Positions 48,959 through 61,075 of a stretch of 64,000 nucleotides of DNA are shown in pieces. The translations under genes were made by a program, and so were the position numbers. The first letter of the stretch is position 1. Every line of letters begins with the position of its first letter. This stretch comes from Thermocrinis sp. (lineage in GTDB: Bacteria; Aquificota; Aquificia; Aquificales; Aquificaceae), in assembly GCA_028276475.1 (NCBI GenBank), contig JAPYWH010000001.1, forward strand, positions 1-64,000. The letters run 5' to 3'. The notes beneath the pieces were generated by a model. The model was given only the letters and a program-made list of their open reading frames with translations. It made no database searches and had not been told where the DNA came from.

Positions 48959-50380
48959 ATGGATGTGTTGGGCTTTTACCCTATGTGGTATGTGCCCGTA
49001 GTGGGCAGTGGCCTTGTTATAGCTATAATAGCTGCCATTCACGTAATGGCATCCCACACCTCCGTGGGTGCCTCAATCCTTTTGGCATACTTGGCTACAA
49101 AAGCCTACAGGGAAAACCAGCCGCAGATCTACGACTACATCAAAAAGTACCTTTTAGGTCTTCTTGTCTTTTCTTACGTGTCAGGTTCTATAACTGGTCC
49201 GGGTATATGGTTTTCTGCAACCGTTGTTAACCCACGGGGTATTTCTGCACTCATTCACAACTTTGTGTGGGTGTGGGCTGCGGAGTGGATATGGTTTGTG
49301 GCAGAGGTGACCCTTGTGTATATCCTCTTTTATACCTTGGGAAAGATTGATCAGAGAAGCTGGCTTAGGCTTGCATGGATCTTTGCCTTAGGTTCTTGGG
49401 CAACCATGTACATGATAGTGGGAATCCTTTCCTTTATGCTCTCTCCAGGGCACGAAAAATGGTTCACCACGGGCAACATACTTGACGCCTTTTACAACAA
49501 GAACTATTTCCCCCACCTATTGGAAAGAACGTCTTATATGTTTGCTATAGCCGGTACCGTAGGCCTTGCCATAGCAGCGCTTATGAAGAAGGACCTTCCG
49601 GAGAAAGTCTACAAGGATATAGTCAAAACTCTCTCTTACTGGGGTATTGGTGGTGTTGTTTTTGGGCTTATGTTCTTTGCGTGGTATGTGTCCACCCTTC
49701 CCGAAAGAAGCCATGTGATAATTGAAGGCGTTGTACCCCTCTATTTGAAGCTACCTATAATGCTAATTATTCTTGTTGTGCTTGCTCACTTTGTCCTGGC
49801 AGCGGTTAGACCGCAGGCTGTAAGGTTCTGGATGGCCTATCCCATATATGCCCTCATATTCTTCGCTGGTGTCTATCCTGAGGAGAAGATCAGAGAGACC
49901 ATAAGAAAACCTTATGTAGCCGGTGAGTTTTTGTGGGTTAACCAGATAATCTCCAGGGATGTACCTGCCAAGGGTATAAAGTCTGAAGTTCCCGTTATAG
50001 ACCAAAAAGGGCTATTGACGGTAAATCCTTTCGTTCCAGAAGGTCTTAAGAAAATAAATTCTCAGAACGAGATAATGGCTGGAAAGGCAATCGCAATCCT
50101 TCAGTGCTCTGGTTGTCATAATGTAACGGGTTCTACGGGGCTAAGACCCTTTGGACAGAAATTTGCAGGAATGACAGACCCTAACGCTGTTTATGGCTTT
50201 TTGACAAGCTACCTTAGAGACAATCACCCACCTTATATGCCAAAACTTGTAGGCACGGATGAAGAGATAAAAGCTCTCTCTGCTTACATAGCCCATATGA
50301 TCTCTAAGGGTGGTTCTGTTTCTGCAAAGATTGAAGTTACCAATACACCTTCAGAAGCCAAAAAGGAGGTTCAGCCATGA
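48959..50380 (+). CDS. Cytochrome bd-superfamily-like membrane subunit with fused C-terminal cytochrome c domain
   Basis: Start moved to ATG 48959 after AGGAGG; polytopic; CSGCH heme-c motif with LVGTDEEIKALSAYIA cytochrome-c tail. Confidence 0.75.
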   Translation: MDVLGFYPMWYVPVVGSGLVIAIIAAIHVMASHTSVGASILLAYLATKAYRENQPQIYDYIKKYLLGLLVFSYVSGSITGPGIWFSATVVNPRGISALIHNFVWVWAAEWIWFVAEVTLVYILFYTLGKIDQRSWLRLAWIFALGSWATMYMIVGILSFMLSPGHEKWFTTGNILDAFYNKNYFPHLLERTSYMFAIAGTVGLAIAALMKKDLPEKVYKDIVKTLSYWGIGGVVFGLMFFAWYVSTLPERSHVIIEGVVPLYLKLPIMLIILVVLAHFVLAAVRPQAVRFWMAYPIYALIFFAGVYPEEKIRETIRKPYVAGEFLWVNQIISRDVPAKGIKSEVPVIDQKGLLTVNPFVPEGLKKINSQNEIMAGKAIAILQCSGCHNVTGSTGLRPFGQKFAGMTDPNAVYGFLTSYLRDNHPPYMPKLVGTDEEIKALSAYIAHMISKGGSVSAKIEVTNTPSEAKKEVQP

Positions 50381-51672
50381 AAGACATGGTAAGGTGGTTT
50401 TTACTGTTCATCCTTTCCTTTATGTTAATAGGCGGAAAGTTGGCGTTTGCTGGTGATGTGGGAACCATGCTAAAGGCTATGGCTGACCCCGCGGGTGCCC
50501 CCTTCTTCCCTGTTGTCATGCAGGTGCTTCAGGTGCTCACATGGATGCTTCATATGATCTTTGTCTACACATCTATTGGCGGTCTCTTCTTTACTATCTA
50601 CGGTTTTACAAAAAAGGAAGAAAGGTGGCAAAGACTTGCTAAGGCAACCCTTGAACTTGCAAAGGTTTCCGTCTCTTTGGCTATAGTTCTTGGGGTCGCT
50701 CCACTGCTCTTTTATCAGGTGATCTATGACCCCCTTTGGTACACATCCGCCAACCTTTCTGCCTGGTGGTATGTCCTCTTTATCGTCTTCCTACTCATAG
50801 GTTATTACTTTATATGGGGAGCTTACTTTACAAAGGATAAACCTTCAATGTCCATGATTATGTCGGTTATTGGTGTCCTGTTTTTGCTCCTTGTAGGGTT
50901 TATCATCCACGTGGTGAACTACCAAGCCCTCTATCCAGAAAAATGGGTAGAGTGGTATACAAATGGTGGGAGGGCTATGAACGCGAGCGGATGGAACATA
51001 TACGCCTTTAATGTGTTCAGGTATTTAGCGTTCTTAGTATTCCCTTCAGTAGCTGTAACAGGAGTATTTCTCATGCTTTACAACTGGTACTTCAGAAGCA
51101 GGGAGGACATGGACAAAGATTACCTTGACTGGGCTGGAAAGCTGGGAGCACGCTCTGCTATGTACGCAGGTATAGGCTGGCTTGTGTCTCACATCCTTTA
51201 CATATTCACCATACCCGCAGACTGGGGTGTAAAAGGAAGCATCTTTACATGGCTTTCAGTTTTGGGACTTGTTCTTTGTGCAGGCGTGGTGTTCTCTTCC
51301 CAAAAGAACCCAGCCAAGATGGCAATACCTTCTCTCTTAGCTGGGTCTGTAGCCCTATTGCTAATAGCGGTATTCAGGGAGTACCTTAGAGTTGCCTCAA
51401 CCGCGAGGTTTGGGTATTCCATATACAGCTACAAGCTGAACTTGGAATTCATGAGCCCACTACTCTTTTTGGGAACCCTCCTAACAGGGCTCGTTCTGTA
51501 TGCCTATGCATGGTGGATGGCTTACCAAGCAGGGAAAACACCCAAAGGTAAAGTTTATGAAGCTTCCGAGACAGAACACCATCTTGGAGACCTCTCTGTT
51601 TTTATAGTCGTTCTGTGGGCTATTGTATTCATAGGTGTAGGGCTCATAGTTGTAGTGAGAAACTATGGTTAA
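50377..51672 (+). CDS. Partner polytopic membrane subunit of the bd-like complex, with N-terminal signal-like segment
   Basis: 4-nt overlap with upstream gene; VLQVLTWMLHMIFVYTSIGGLFFTIYGF, many hydrophobic helices. Confidence 0.65.
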   Translation: MKDMVRWFLLFILSFMLIGGKLAFAGDVGTMLKAMADPAGAPFFPVVMQVLQVLTWMLHMIFVYTSIGGLFFTIYGFTKKEERWQRLAKATLELAKVSVSLAIVLGVAPLLFYQVIYDPLWYTSANLSAWWYVLFIVFLLIGYYFIWGAYFTKDKPSMSMIMSVIGVLFLLLVGFIIHVVNYQALYPEKWVEWYTNGGRAMNASGWNIYAFNVFRYLAFLVFPSVAVTGVFLMLYNWYFRSREDMDKDYLDWAGKLGARSAMYAGIGWLVSHILYIFTIPADWGVKGSIFTWLSVLGLVLCAGVVFSSQKNPAKMAIPSLLAGSVALLLIAVFREYLRVASTARFGYSIYSYKLNLEFMSPLLFLGTLLTGLVLYAYAWWMAYQAGKTPKGKVYEASETEHHLGDLSVFIVVLWAIVFIGVGLIVVVRNYG

Positions 51673-51673
51673 G

Positions 51674-51705
51674 GCTTGCCGGGCTTTTGCCCGGCTTAAC
51701 TTTTT
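51674..51705 (+). terminator. Intrinsic terminator between bd-like operon and convergent fabD
   Basis: GCCGGGC TTTT GCCCGGC followed by TTAACTTTTT. Confidence 0.85.
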
Positions 51706-52636
51706 ATAGGGTTTTTTTCACCTTCTCCAAATCCTCCACCTTTTCCACGTTAAAGACCCTCACTCCGCTTACGGTCTGCTGGACCAACTTTGAAAGCACG
51801 TTTTTGGGACCTATCTCCACAAAGGTATCCACTCCCAAGACTTCCACCATGTATTGGACGCTTTGAAACCATTTAACGGGAGAAAAGAGCTGACGGTACA
51901 GGTTCTCCCTAACTTCATGTGCCATTGTATGTTCCCTTGCGGTGTAGTTTTGCACCAGTGGAATTGAAAGATTTTTTATGGGCGTTTGGGCGAGCTTTAG
52001 TCTAAAGGCATCCGCAGGACCCTTCATCAGGGAGCAGTGGGAGGGCACAGAGACCTTCAGGAGAATAGCCTTTCCTCCCATCTCCTTGCATATTTCCATA
52101 GCCTTTTCAACTGCTGTTTTTTCGCCAGAGATAACTGTTTGCTCGGGAGAATTGTAGTTGGCTGGTTCCACTACACCGAACTGGCTTGCCTGCTCGCAGG
52201 CACTCTCTACCTTCTCCGGTGGTAGCTTTAAAATTGCCGCCATGGTGCCCTTTCCCTCGGGCACACCCTCCTGCATGAGCTTGCCCCTTATGTGTGCCAA
52301 ACGGACCGCCTCAAAGAGCTCCACACCACCCGCCACCACCAAAGCGGAATACTCACCCAAGGAATGCCCCGCCACCACATCGGGCTCAGAAAAGCCGAGC
52401 TCCCTCATAACCCTGTATATGGCAATGGAAGTGGTAAGAATAGCAGGCTGTGTGTTTATGGTTTTGTTTAGCTCTTCCTCCGGTCCCTTAAAGATAAGGG
52501 TAGGGAGGTCGTAGCGCAATGCCTTCTCCGCAGAGTGAAAGGTATCTGTAGCTGTGGGAAATTCCTTATAAAAATCGTAGCCCATGCCCACATACTGAGA
52601 GCCCTGTCCGGGAAAGATGTATGCAAGTTTTCCCAT
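51704..52636 (-). CDS. fabD: Malonyl CoA-acyl carrier protein transacylase
   Basis: LAYIFPGQGSQYVGMG; VVAGHSLGEYSALV. Confidence 0.97.
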   Translation of the reverse strand: MGKLAYIFPGQGSQYVGMGYDFYKEFPTATDTFHSAEKALRYDLPTLIFKGPEEELNKTINTQPAILTTSIAIYRVMRELGFSEPDVVAGHSLGEYSALVVAGGVELFEAVRLAHIRGKLMQEGVPEGKGTMAAILKLPPEKVESACEQASQFGVVEPANYNSPEQTVISGEKTAVEKAMEICKEMGGKAILLKVSVPSHCSLMKGPADAFRLKLAQTPIKNLSIPLVQNYTAREHTMAHEVRENLYRQLFSPVKWFQSVQYMVEVLGVDTFVEIGPKNVLSKLVQQTVSGVRVFNVEKVEDLEKVKKTL

Positions 52637-52667
52637 GGCTTTAAGATTTTAACCCTTTTCCCTATGC

Positions 52668-52985
52668 TCACAACTTCTTTATTTCCCTTCCCAGCTTTTC
52701 CTCCACCGATTGGACCTTGGATACGAGCCTGTTAGATTTGCCCTCTCTGTAATCTATCTTCATGGTTATGGAGATCCTTGGGCAGTCCTTTTTTAGCTCT
52801 TCAAAGCCCCTTTTGAGGACGTCCATCACCTCATCCCAGCTCTCACCCTCAACGATGGTGCCCATGGGTGTGAGCACGTAGGGTAGCCCAGATTTATCCA
52901 CCACATCCACCACCCTTGCCACGTACTGGCTTACGCTTTCACCTTTGCCCAAAGGTGTCATGCTTACAAAGACAAGGACGCTCAT
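52668..52985 (-). CDS. MTH1187/YkoF-family thiamine-binding-like protein
   Basis: VSMTPLGKGESVSQYVARVVDVVDKSGLPYVLTPMGTIVEGESWDEV. Confidence 0.88.
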   Translation of the reverse strand: MSVLVFVSMTPLGKGESVSQYVARVVDVVDKSGLPYVLTPMGTIVEGESWDEVMDVLKRGFEELKKDCPRISITMKIDYREGKSNRLVSKVQSVEEKLGREIKKL

Positions 52986-52993
52986 GAAAAAGA

Positions 52994-55192
52994 TTATAAA
53001 CCAAGCTCCTTTATGATCTCCTCCTTCTTCATCCTCAGAACATCCACCCCAAAGTGCAAAAAGCCATACATTAAGAGTATCCTATCGTCTATAAGCCTGC
53101 CTTTTGCGTTGTTTTCAAGGATTTTAAAGAGTTTTTTGACCTCCTCCTGTGCCTTTGGCTTTTCTACTTTTCTTTCTGTTATAAGGATCTCCACCATTAG
53201 TTCTTTTAAGGGCTTTAGCTTTTCTAAAAGATGGGTGGTTTCTTCAAAGAGGGCGGGAGGTTTCAAGCCTTCCCATTGTAGTGTGCGCTTTAGTAGGTTT
53301 GCCCTGAGATGTCCTATGCCTTTCGCTCCCGCTAGGCTGGACCAATCTTCGCTCAGCCCAAACTTTACCGAGTGGGCGATCAAAAGAAGTTTTTGGTCAT
53401 CCCCATGCAAAAAGCGGTTTTTTCTTAACTCCCACAGAAGCTTTAAAAGGTGCAGTGTATCTGTGCCAAGATAAGAAAATTCCCCCGGTGGATGGCGCAG
53501 GTTGGGATACTTAAAGGTCAGACCCTCCGTATAAAAGAGAAACTGATGGGTGTTGTCCTCAAGGCAGTTTTGACCACAGCTTACCAGCATGCCTTTAACA
53601 AAATGATCATCCTCTTTAAAGCTCTCTCCCTTTTCCACAAAGTCGTAAAGCGTATCAAAGCGCTTGGTGTAAAGTAAAGGTCTGATAACCGCCAGAGTGG
53701 GAAGGCTAATATATTGCCTACGGAGGAACTCCTCCAGCTTGGTGGGAGGTAGCCCGCTTCTTACACATAATAGCCCTTTAGGTGTCAGGGAATTCCTCTC
53801 AAGGTAGGCCCTTTGCCTGAGAAATCTTTCTACATTCTCTATTGTCCTCTTTGACACTTGACTGAAGGAGTAGAACTTTTCCAAAAACCTTTGGTAGTTA
53901 AAGCCTTCATAAAGATAGCCAAGTAGGATAAAAAAGCTTAGCACATCTATGTTTTTTTCTTCCTGAATGGCTGTCTTAAAACCCTGAGAGAAGGTCTTTG
54001 CTATGAGGTCCTCTATAAGGCTTGAACTGCCCCCGTGAATGATCAGATGGGAATAACCCTTCTCTTTTAGTCCTAACCTTCCTGCCCTGCCTTCCATCTG
54101 TAAAATATCCAGCTCGTCGGGTATACACATCCACTTTCTGTTTTTAAAGACCCTTACCATTATGAGCACCCTGTCTGCGGGCAGATTTACGCCGTAGGCT
54201 AAGGTTTGTGTGGCTATGAGAAGTCGGAGGCTTCCTTCTCTGAACTCACTTTCAATGGCTTCCCTCTCCTCCTTTGGCACATCCGCGTTATGAAAGGCAA
54301 TCTCTGGAGGTCTTTCTTCATCCACCTCAAAGGGCAGTGTTTTGTTAAAGATGCCCACCTTTTCCTTGGCGGCAATTTCTAAGAGCTTCCATCCCAGCTT
54401 CTTTTGGGGCACAAAGAGTATGGTCTTCTCGTCGGGCTTGCTAAGCTTCCAAAGGGCATCCCAAAGTTTGCAGGGGACTTTGTCCTCCTCGCAGACCTCC
54501 ATAAATTCTCGCAGGGAGTGGTAGAACCTCTCAAGGGGCACTGGTCTCCACTGGCTCTTTATTAAAAGCTGTGAAGAGGTCCAAAGGGCGAGCTCCTCCA
54601 CACCCGGTATGGTGGCAGAAAGTCCAAGAATGAAAATGCCCTCCTTTAGGCAGTATGCCAAAAGCTCCTCCACCACCCAACGCTTTTTTATTTGATGCAC
54701 CTCATCCACAACCACCGCAGAGAGCTCCTTTACCCACCGGGCGGAGTTCCTGAAGGCTTGAACCAAGCTCTCGTAGGTGCATACCACCAGCTCACCGGAT
54801 GCATCCTTAAAGTTCTCCACCACCCGATCCCCTGTCCTAACATCTACCTTCTTGTAGAACCTTCTTAACTCCACCGCCTTTTCATAGACCAGTGCCTTTG
54901 TGGGTGCGGTGTATGCCTTTCTTCCTTTGAACTTTTTAAAGAACATATAAGAGAGTAAGCTCTTGCCCGCGGAGGTGGGCGCAGAGACTATGGCATTGCC
55001 CTTTTCGTAGGCGTGATAAAAAAGGGTCTGAAGGGGGTTCAAAAGGGGGTAGGGAATGTTTGGGTCTATCTCCTGCGATGGGATAAGCTCAAGGCTCCGC
55101 TTTTGGGTTTCTCCTTCCCTTCGGAAAACCGCCCTGCCGGAAGGTGGGTTTATGCTAAACTGACTTTCTGGCAGGAGGTATATGATCTGCAT
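52994..55192 (-). CDS. Ski2/Hel308-like SF2 helicase
   Basis: IVSAPTSAGKSLLSYMFF; AVVVDEVHQIKKRW; LQMEGRAGRLGL. Confidence 0.85.
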   Translation of the reverse strand: MQIIYLLPESQFSINPPSGRAVFRREGETQKRSLELIPSQEIDPNIPYPLLNPLQTLFYHAYEKGNAIVSAPTSAGKSLLSYMFFKKFKGRKAYTAPTKALVYEKAVELRRFYKKVDVRTGDRVVENFKDASGELVVCTYESLVQAFRNSARWVKELSAVVVDEVHQIKKRWVVEELLAYCLKEGIFILGLSATIPGVEELALWTSSQLLIKSQWRPVPLERFYHSLREFMEVCEEDKVPCKLWDALWKLSKPDEKTILFVPQKKLGWKLLEIAAKEKVGIFNKTLPFEVDEERPPEIAFHNADVPKEEREAIESEFREGSLRLLIATQTLAYGVNLPADRVLIMVRVFKNRKWMCIPDELDILQMEGRAGRLGLKEKGYSHLIIHGGSSSLIEDLIAKTFSQGFKTAIQEEKNIDVLSFFILLGYLYEGFNYQRFLEKFYSFSQVSKRTIENVERFLRQRAYLERNSLTPKGLLCVRSGLPPTKLEEFLRRQYISLPTLAVIRPLLYTKRFDTLYDFVEKGESFKEDDHFVKGMLVSCGQNCLEDNTHQFLFYTEGLTFKYPNLRHPPGEFSYLGTDTLHLLKLLWELRKNRFLHGDDQKLLLIAHSVKFGLSEDWSSLAGAKGIGHLRANLLKRTLQWEGLKPPALFEETTHLLEKLKPLKELMVEILITERKVEKPKAQEEVKKLFKILENNAKGRLIDDRILLMYGFLHFGVDVLRMKKEEIIKELGL

Positions 55193-55201
55193 TAAGAATA
55201 T

Positions 55202-57708
<2,507 letters not shown>

Positions 57709-57711
57709 CTA

Positions 57712-57788
57712 CCCTCGCAACGGGACAGGGTGAACCCCGCCAGGCCCGAAAGGGAGCAACGGTAAGCCTGCCGTCTCGGGTGCGGGGG
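57712..57788 (+). ncRNA. ffs: Bacterial small SRP RNA (4.5S-type)
   Basis: GTGAACCCCGCCAGGCCCGAAAGGGAGCAACGGTAAGCCTG core; pairing ends CCCTCGCA/TGCGGGGG. Confidence 0.92.
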
Positions 57789-57796
57789 TTTTTCAA

Positions 57797-58399
57797 ATGA
57801 AAAAGGTTATCTTTCTCGTAAGGCATGCCCAAAGCGAATTTAACGAAAAGGGAATATTTCAGGGAAGGCTTGACAGCGACCTAACCCCTTTAGGTTTTGT
57901 TCAAGCTCGTCTGTGTGCAGAGGCACTCAAAGACAAGGGTATAGAGCTCGTGATCACATCGCCCCAAAGGAGGGCATACAAAACCGCCCAGACAATAAGC
58001 GATGTTTTGGAGGTTCCCCTACGTGTGGATGAAAGGATCAGGGAGATGTCCTTTGGAGACTTTGAAGGCAAACACTTCTGGAGTTTAGTGGAAGAGCAGA
58101 GGGAAACCTTTACCAACTGGTTGAGGGACCCAGTTAGTCATCCCTTACCCACCCAAGAGGATATGGGGGAGTTTGAAAGGAGGATAGGCGGTTTTTTGGA
58201 GGACTTAAAGAAACTGCCACATCAAAAGGTATGTGTGGTAGCCCACGGGGGCACCCTGCACGCCATTGTGTGTTTGACTACTGGACTAACCTTGAATAAC
58301 CTATGGAACATTCACATGGACAACACGGGCATAAGCCTGTTGGAGTTTGACGGTAAGGGCTTTCATCTTAGGCTCTTAAACAGCCTTTGCCACTTATGA
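57797..58399 (+). CDS. Histidine phosphatase (phosphoglycerate mutase-like)
   Basis: IFLVRHAQSEFNEKGIFQGRLDSDLTPLG; VCVVAHGGTLHAIV. Confidence 0.92.
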   Translation: MKKVIFLVRHAQSEFNEKGIFQGRLDSDLTPLGFVQARLCAEALKDKGIELVITSPQRRAYKTAQTISDVLEVPLRVDERIREMSFGDFEGKHFWSLVEEQRETFTNWLRDPVSHPLPTQEDMGEFERRIGGFLEDLKKLPHQKVCVVAHGGTLHAIVCLTTGLTLNNLWNIHMDNTGISLLEFDGKGFHLRLLNSLCHL

Positions 58400-58819
58400 A
58401 TATTTGTATACGATCTTACCCCTTTCAACTACCTCCGGCACCAAAGTCACCTTCTGGTTGCTCATAAAGAAAACAAAGCCCTCTATCAAACCCTCAAAAA
58501 AGTATATAATCGGCGAGTCTGATAAGTTTTCCCCATTTATAGCGTCAGTGAAGATGTCCTCTTCTATCACAACATTCCCATTCTCTTTTTTTATACTTTT
58601 TGCAAATCCCAGGTCTTCAAGTATTATGCATGCCCTCTTGAGGGCTTCCTCCTTATCCAGAACACTAAAGAATTCCCCCATCAGGCTTTCCAAAAGCTTT
58701 AGTCCCGCTTGCCTTCCTGCATCTCTGAAAACCGCCTTGGCACCCTTGTCCCCTACAAGGGCCCTAACACCCTCTGACGCATTTACTATAGCCAAAATAA
58801 GTATATCTGGGTCTACCAT
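58394..58819 (-). CDS. Conserved-looking hypothetical protein
   Basis: 141-aa ORF between two annotated genes on the opposite strand; no family recognised. Confidence 0.6.
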   Translation of the reverse strand: MVDPDILILAIVNASEGVRALVGDKGAKAVFRDAGRQAGLKLLESLMGEFFSVLDKEEALKRACIILEDLGFAKSIKKENGNVVIEEDIFTDAINGENLSDSPIIYFFEGLIEGFVFFMSNQKVTLVPEVVERGKIVYKYS

Positions 58820-58915
58820 GGCTTCCCTCCTTGGACTTATTTTAACATCCCTTTCTGAATTTCTCGCACAAGCTATTAAGAAGAGATTATAATTTGTGTT
58901 TGTGGGAGGTTTTTC

Positions 58916-59416
58916 ATGAAAGCGTTGTTGCCTTTACTTGTGCTCCTTGGTTTTCTCTTTGCCCAAGACCTCTACCAGGAGTTTGTGAAAGAACAGGCAA
59001 GACAGATTCCACTTAAAAAAGCCATAGTCTTTGGTAGGGGAAAGGCGGAGCTCATCACCTTTATGAACCCAGACTGTGGGCATTGCAGGAAAGAATGGCA
59101 GGAGCTAAAGAAGGTGCCAGACAAGGTAAAGGTTTATATATTTCTAATACCCTTCAGAGGAAAAGAAGAAAGCAGGGCAAAATCGGACTACATAGCCTGC
59201 TCAAGGGAGCCCATAAAAGCCTTAGATGAAGTGTTCTCCGGCAAGTTTGATGGAAAACCACCCAAGGTGCCAAGGTGTCCTCTTGTGGATGAGCACATAA
59301 GGCTGGCAGAGTCTCTCAATGTGGGCGGAGTGCCTTACAACATAATACTGAAAGATTACAAAGTTATTGAGGGCTACAACCCGGAGCTTTTAAAGATCAT
59401 GGGTGTTAAAAAGTGA
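58916..59416 (+). CDS. Exported thioredoxin-fold protein (DsbC/DsbG-like)
   Basis: Signal peptide; TFMNPDCGHCRKEWQELKKV (CGHC); VGGVPYNII. Confidence 0.85.
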   Translation: MKALLPLLVLLGFLFAQDLYQEFVKEQARQIPLKKAIVFGRGKAELITFMNPDCGHCRKEWQELKKVPDKVKVYIFLIPFRGKEESRAKSDYIACSREPIKALDEVFSGKFDGKPPKVPRCPLVDEHIRLAESLNVGGVPYNIILKDYKVIEGYNPELLKIMGVKK

Positions 59417-59922
59417 TCGTGGTTCTCATTGGTCTATCGGGCAGTGGTAAATCCTTTGTGGCAAACATCCTCCACAGGGAGTTTGGCTTTGAGTGGATCA
59501 GAAGCGACCAAATAAGAAAGGAAATGGCGGGCATTGAGCCTACCCAAAAAGTAGAGGTGGGCTTTTCGGAGGGCATATACTCCGAAGAATGGACGAAGAG
59601 GGTCTATGAGAGAATGCTTGATTTGGCGGAAGAAAAGCTAAAGGAGGGCAAAAAAGTAGTTTTGGACGCAACTTTTTTGAGGGCTTGGCAGAGGGAAAGG
59701 GTAAAGGAACGGTTCCCTTCTGCGGTTTTCGTCTGGGTGGTTGCCAAAGAGGAGGAGGTTCTAAAAAGGCTCTCCTCAAGGCAGGATATATCGGACGCAG
59801 GAGTAGAAACTTACCTACGCCAGAAGGAGGTTTTTGAACCACCAGAGGGAGTTCCCACTTTAGACACCTCAGAGAACGGACATAGGGTTAAGGAGAAGCT
59901 GAAAGAGCTCCTAAATTTATAG
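59413..59922 (+). CDS. P-loop kinase-like ATP-binding protein
   Basis: VVLIGLSGSGKSFVANIL; VVLDATFLRAWQRERV. Confidence 0.8.
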   Translation: MIVVLIGLSGSGKSFVANILHREFGFEWIRSDQIRKEMAGIEPTQKVEVGFSEGIYSEEWTKRVYERMLDLAEEKLKEGKKVVLDATFLRAWQRERVKERFPSAVFVWVVAKEEEVLKRLSSRQDISDAGVETYLRQKEVFEPPEGVPTLDTSENGHRVKEKLKELLNL

Positions 59923-60997
59923 CACTCTTAAAGCACTCCAGAGCTTTTTCCAAATTGCCCTCCTCTGCAGGACAGTCTGGTTCCATACCTTTTTCTCCAA
60001 CTACCAAGGTGCCATCGGGGAACTTCATAGCAAAAGTAATGAGCCTGAGGACTAAACCACAGTCGTTCAAGGGATACATGTTGCTACCCACATACTTGCC
60101 CACAGTTCTCTCGCCAGCTACGATTGCCTTTGCGTATCTTTTTAGAAGGCTCGCCAAAAGCTCCGCAGCGGAGGCTGTATTTTTATTCACTATTACAAAT
60201 ATGGGCTTTTTAAAAGCTTTTTCTGACTTGAACTCATAGACGCTGAGACCTCCTGAGGATGTCTCCAGGTAAAACATAACTCCCTCTCCACCCAAAAGCA
60301 TATCCGCAATAGCCTTTGCAACACCTATTAAACCTCCGCTGTTGTTGCTAAGGTCAATGATCAGTCCATCTATTCCCTCCCTTTCAAATTCCTCCATAGT
60401 TTGTTTGAACTCCCTTATTGTCGGGCTTGTAAAATTCACAAGATGAACATAGCCTATTTTTCTGTCTCCTAAGTTTATAATCCTCCTTTCCTCAACGGGA
60501 TTTATGGTAAAGTATCCCTTTTGCACTTCAAGGCTTTCAAAGAATCCATTGCGTATGATCTCAAGCTTTACTGGTGTGTTGGCTGGTGCGCTTCTTATAG
60601 TAAAGCTCCATTTATTTTTGTCCGTCTCCCCGTTTATTGAGTAGATGATATCTCCCTTTCTTAGTCCTGCCTTTTCTGCGGGCGAACCTTCAAAGACCTT
60701 TACGATTACCCCCTCGTCGTTCCACCTGATACCCAACCCAAAGAGCTTTGCTTCTGAATACCAAGTTCTGTCCTCCTCAAGCTTTGTTATGGTAGTCCAC
60801 TTGTCCCCCTTTGCGCGCAAAAAGGCTATGGCTTCCGATTCATCCTTCCACTGTGGAAGTTCTGAAAACTTATTCTTCCAGAGGTGATACCGTATGATAT
60901 ACTCCCTTAGCTTGTTTAAGGTTTCCTCCTTTGAACACTGTTCCTGGGCATAAGAAAGGTAAGCCAGCAGGATAAGCAGTAAGAAAGGAAAGCCCAT
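59888..60997 (-). CDS. S41-family carboxy-terminal processing protease with PDZ domain
   Basis: VFEGSPAEKAGLRKGDIIYSINGE; GLIIDLSNNSGGLIGVAKAIADM; FVIVNKNTASAAELLASLLK. Confidence 0.93.
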   Translation of the reverse strand: MGFPFLLLILLAYLSYAQEQCSKEETLNKLREYIIRYHLWKNKFSELPQWKDESEAIAFLRAKGDKWTTITKLEEDRTWYSEAKLFGLGIRWNDEGVIVKVFEGSPAEKAGLRKGDIIYSINGETDKNKWSFTIRSAPANTPVKLEIIRNGFFESLEVQKGYFTINPVEERRIINLGDRKIGYVHLVNFTSPTIREFKQTMEEFEREGIDGLIIDLSNNSGGLIGVAKAIADMLLGGEGVMFYLETSSGGLSVYEFKSEKAFKKPIFVIVNKNTASAAELLASLLKRYAKAIVAGERTVGKYVGSNMYPLNDCGLVLRLITFAMKFPDGTLVVGEKGMEPDCPAEEGNLEKALECFKSAINLGALSASP

Positions 60998-61075
60998 TGC
61001 TGAGTGGAAATATTATATCCTTTGGGAAGAATTTCCAGAGGGTTTATACTTAACAATGAAAGGCGTGAGCCTTTA

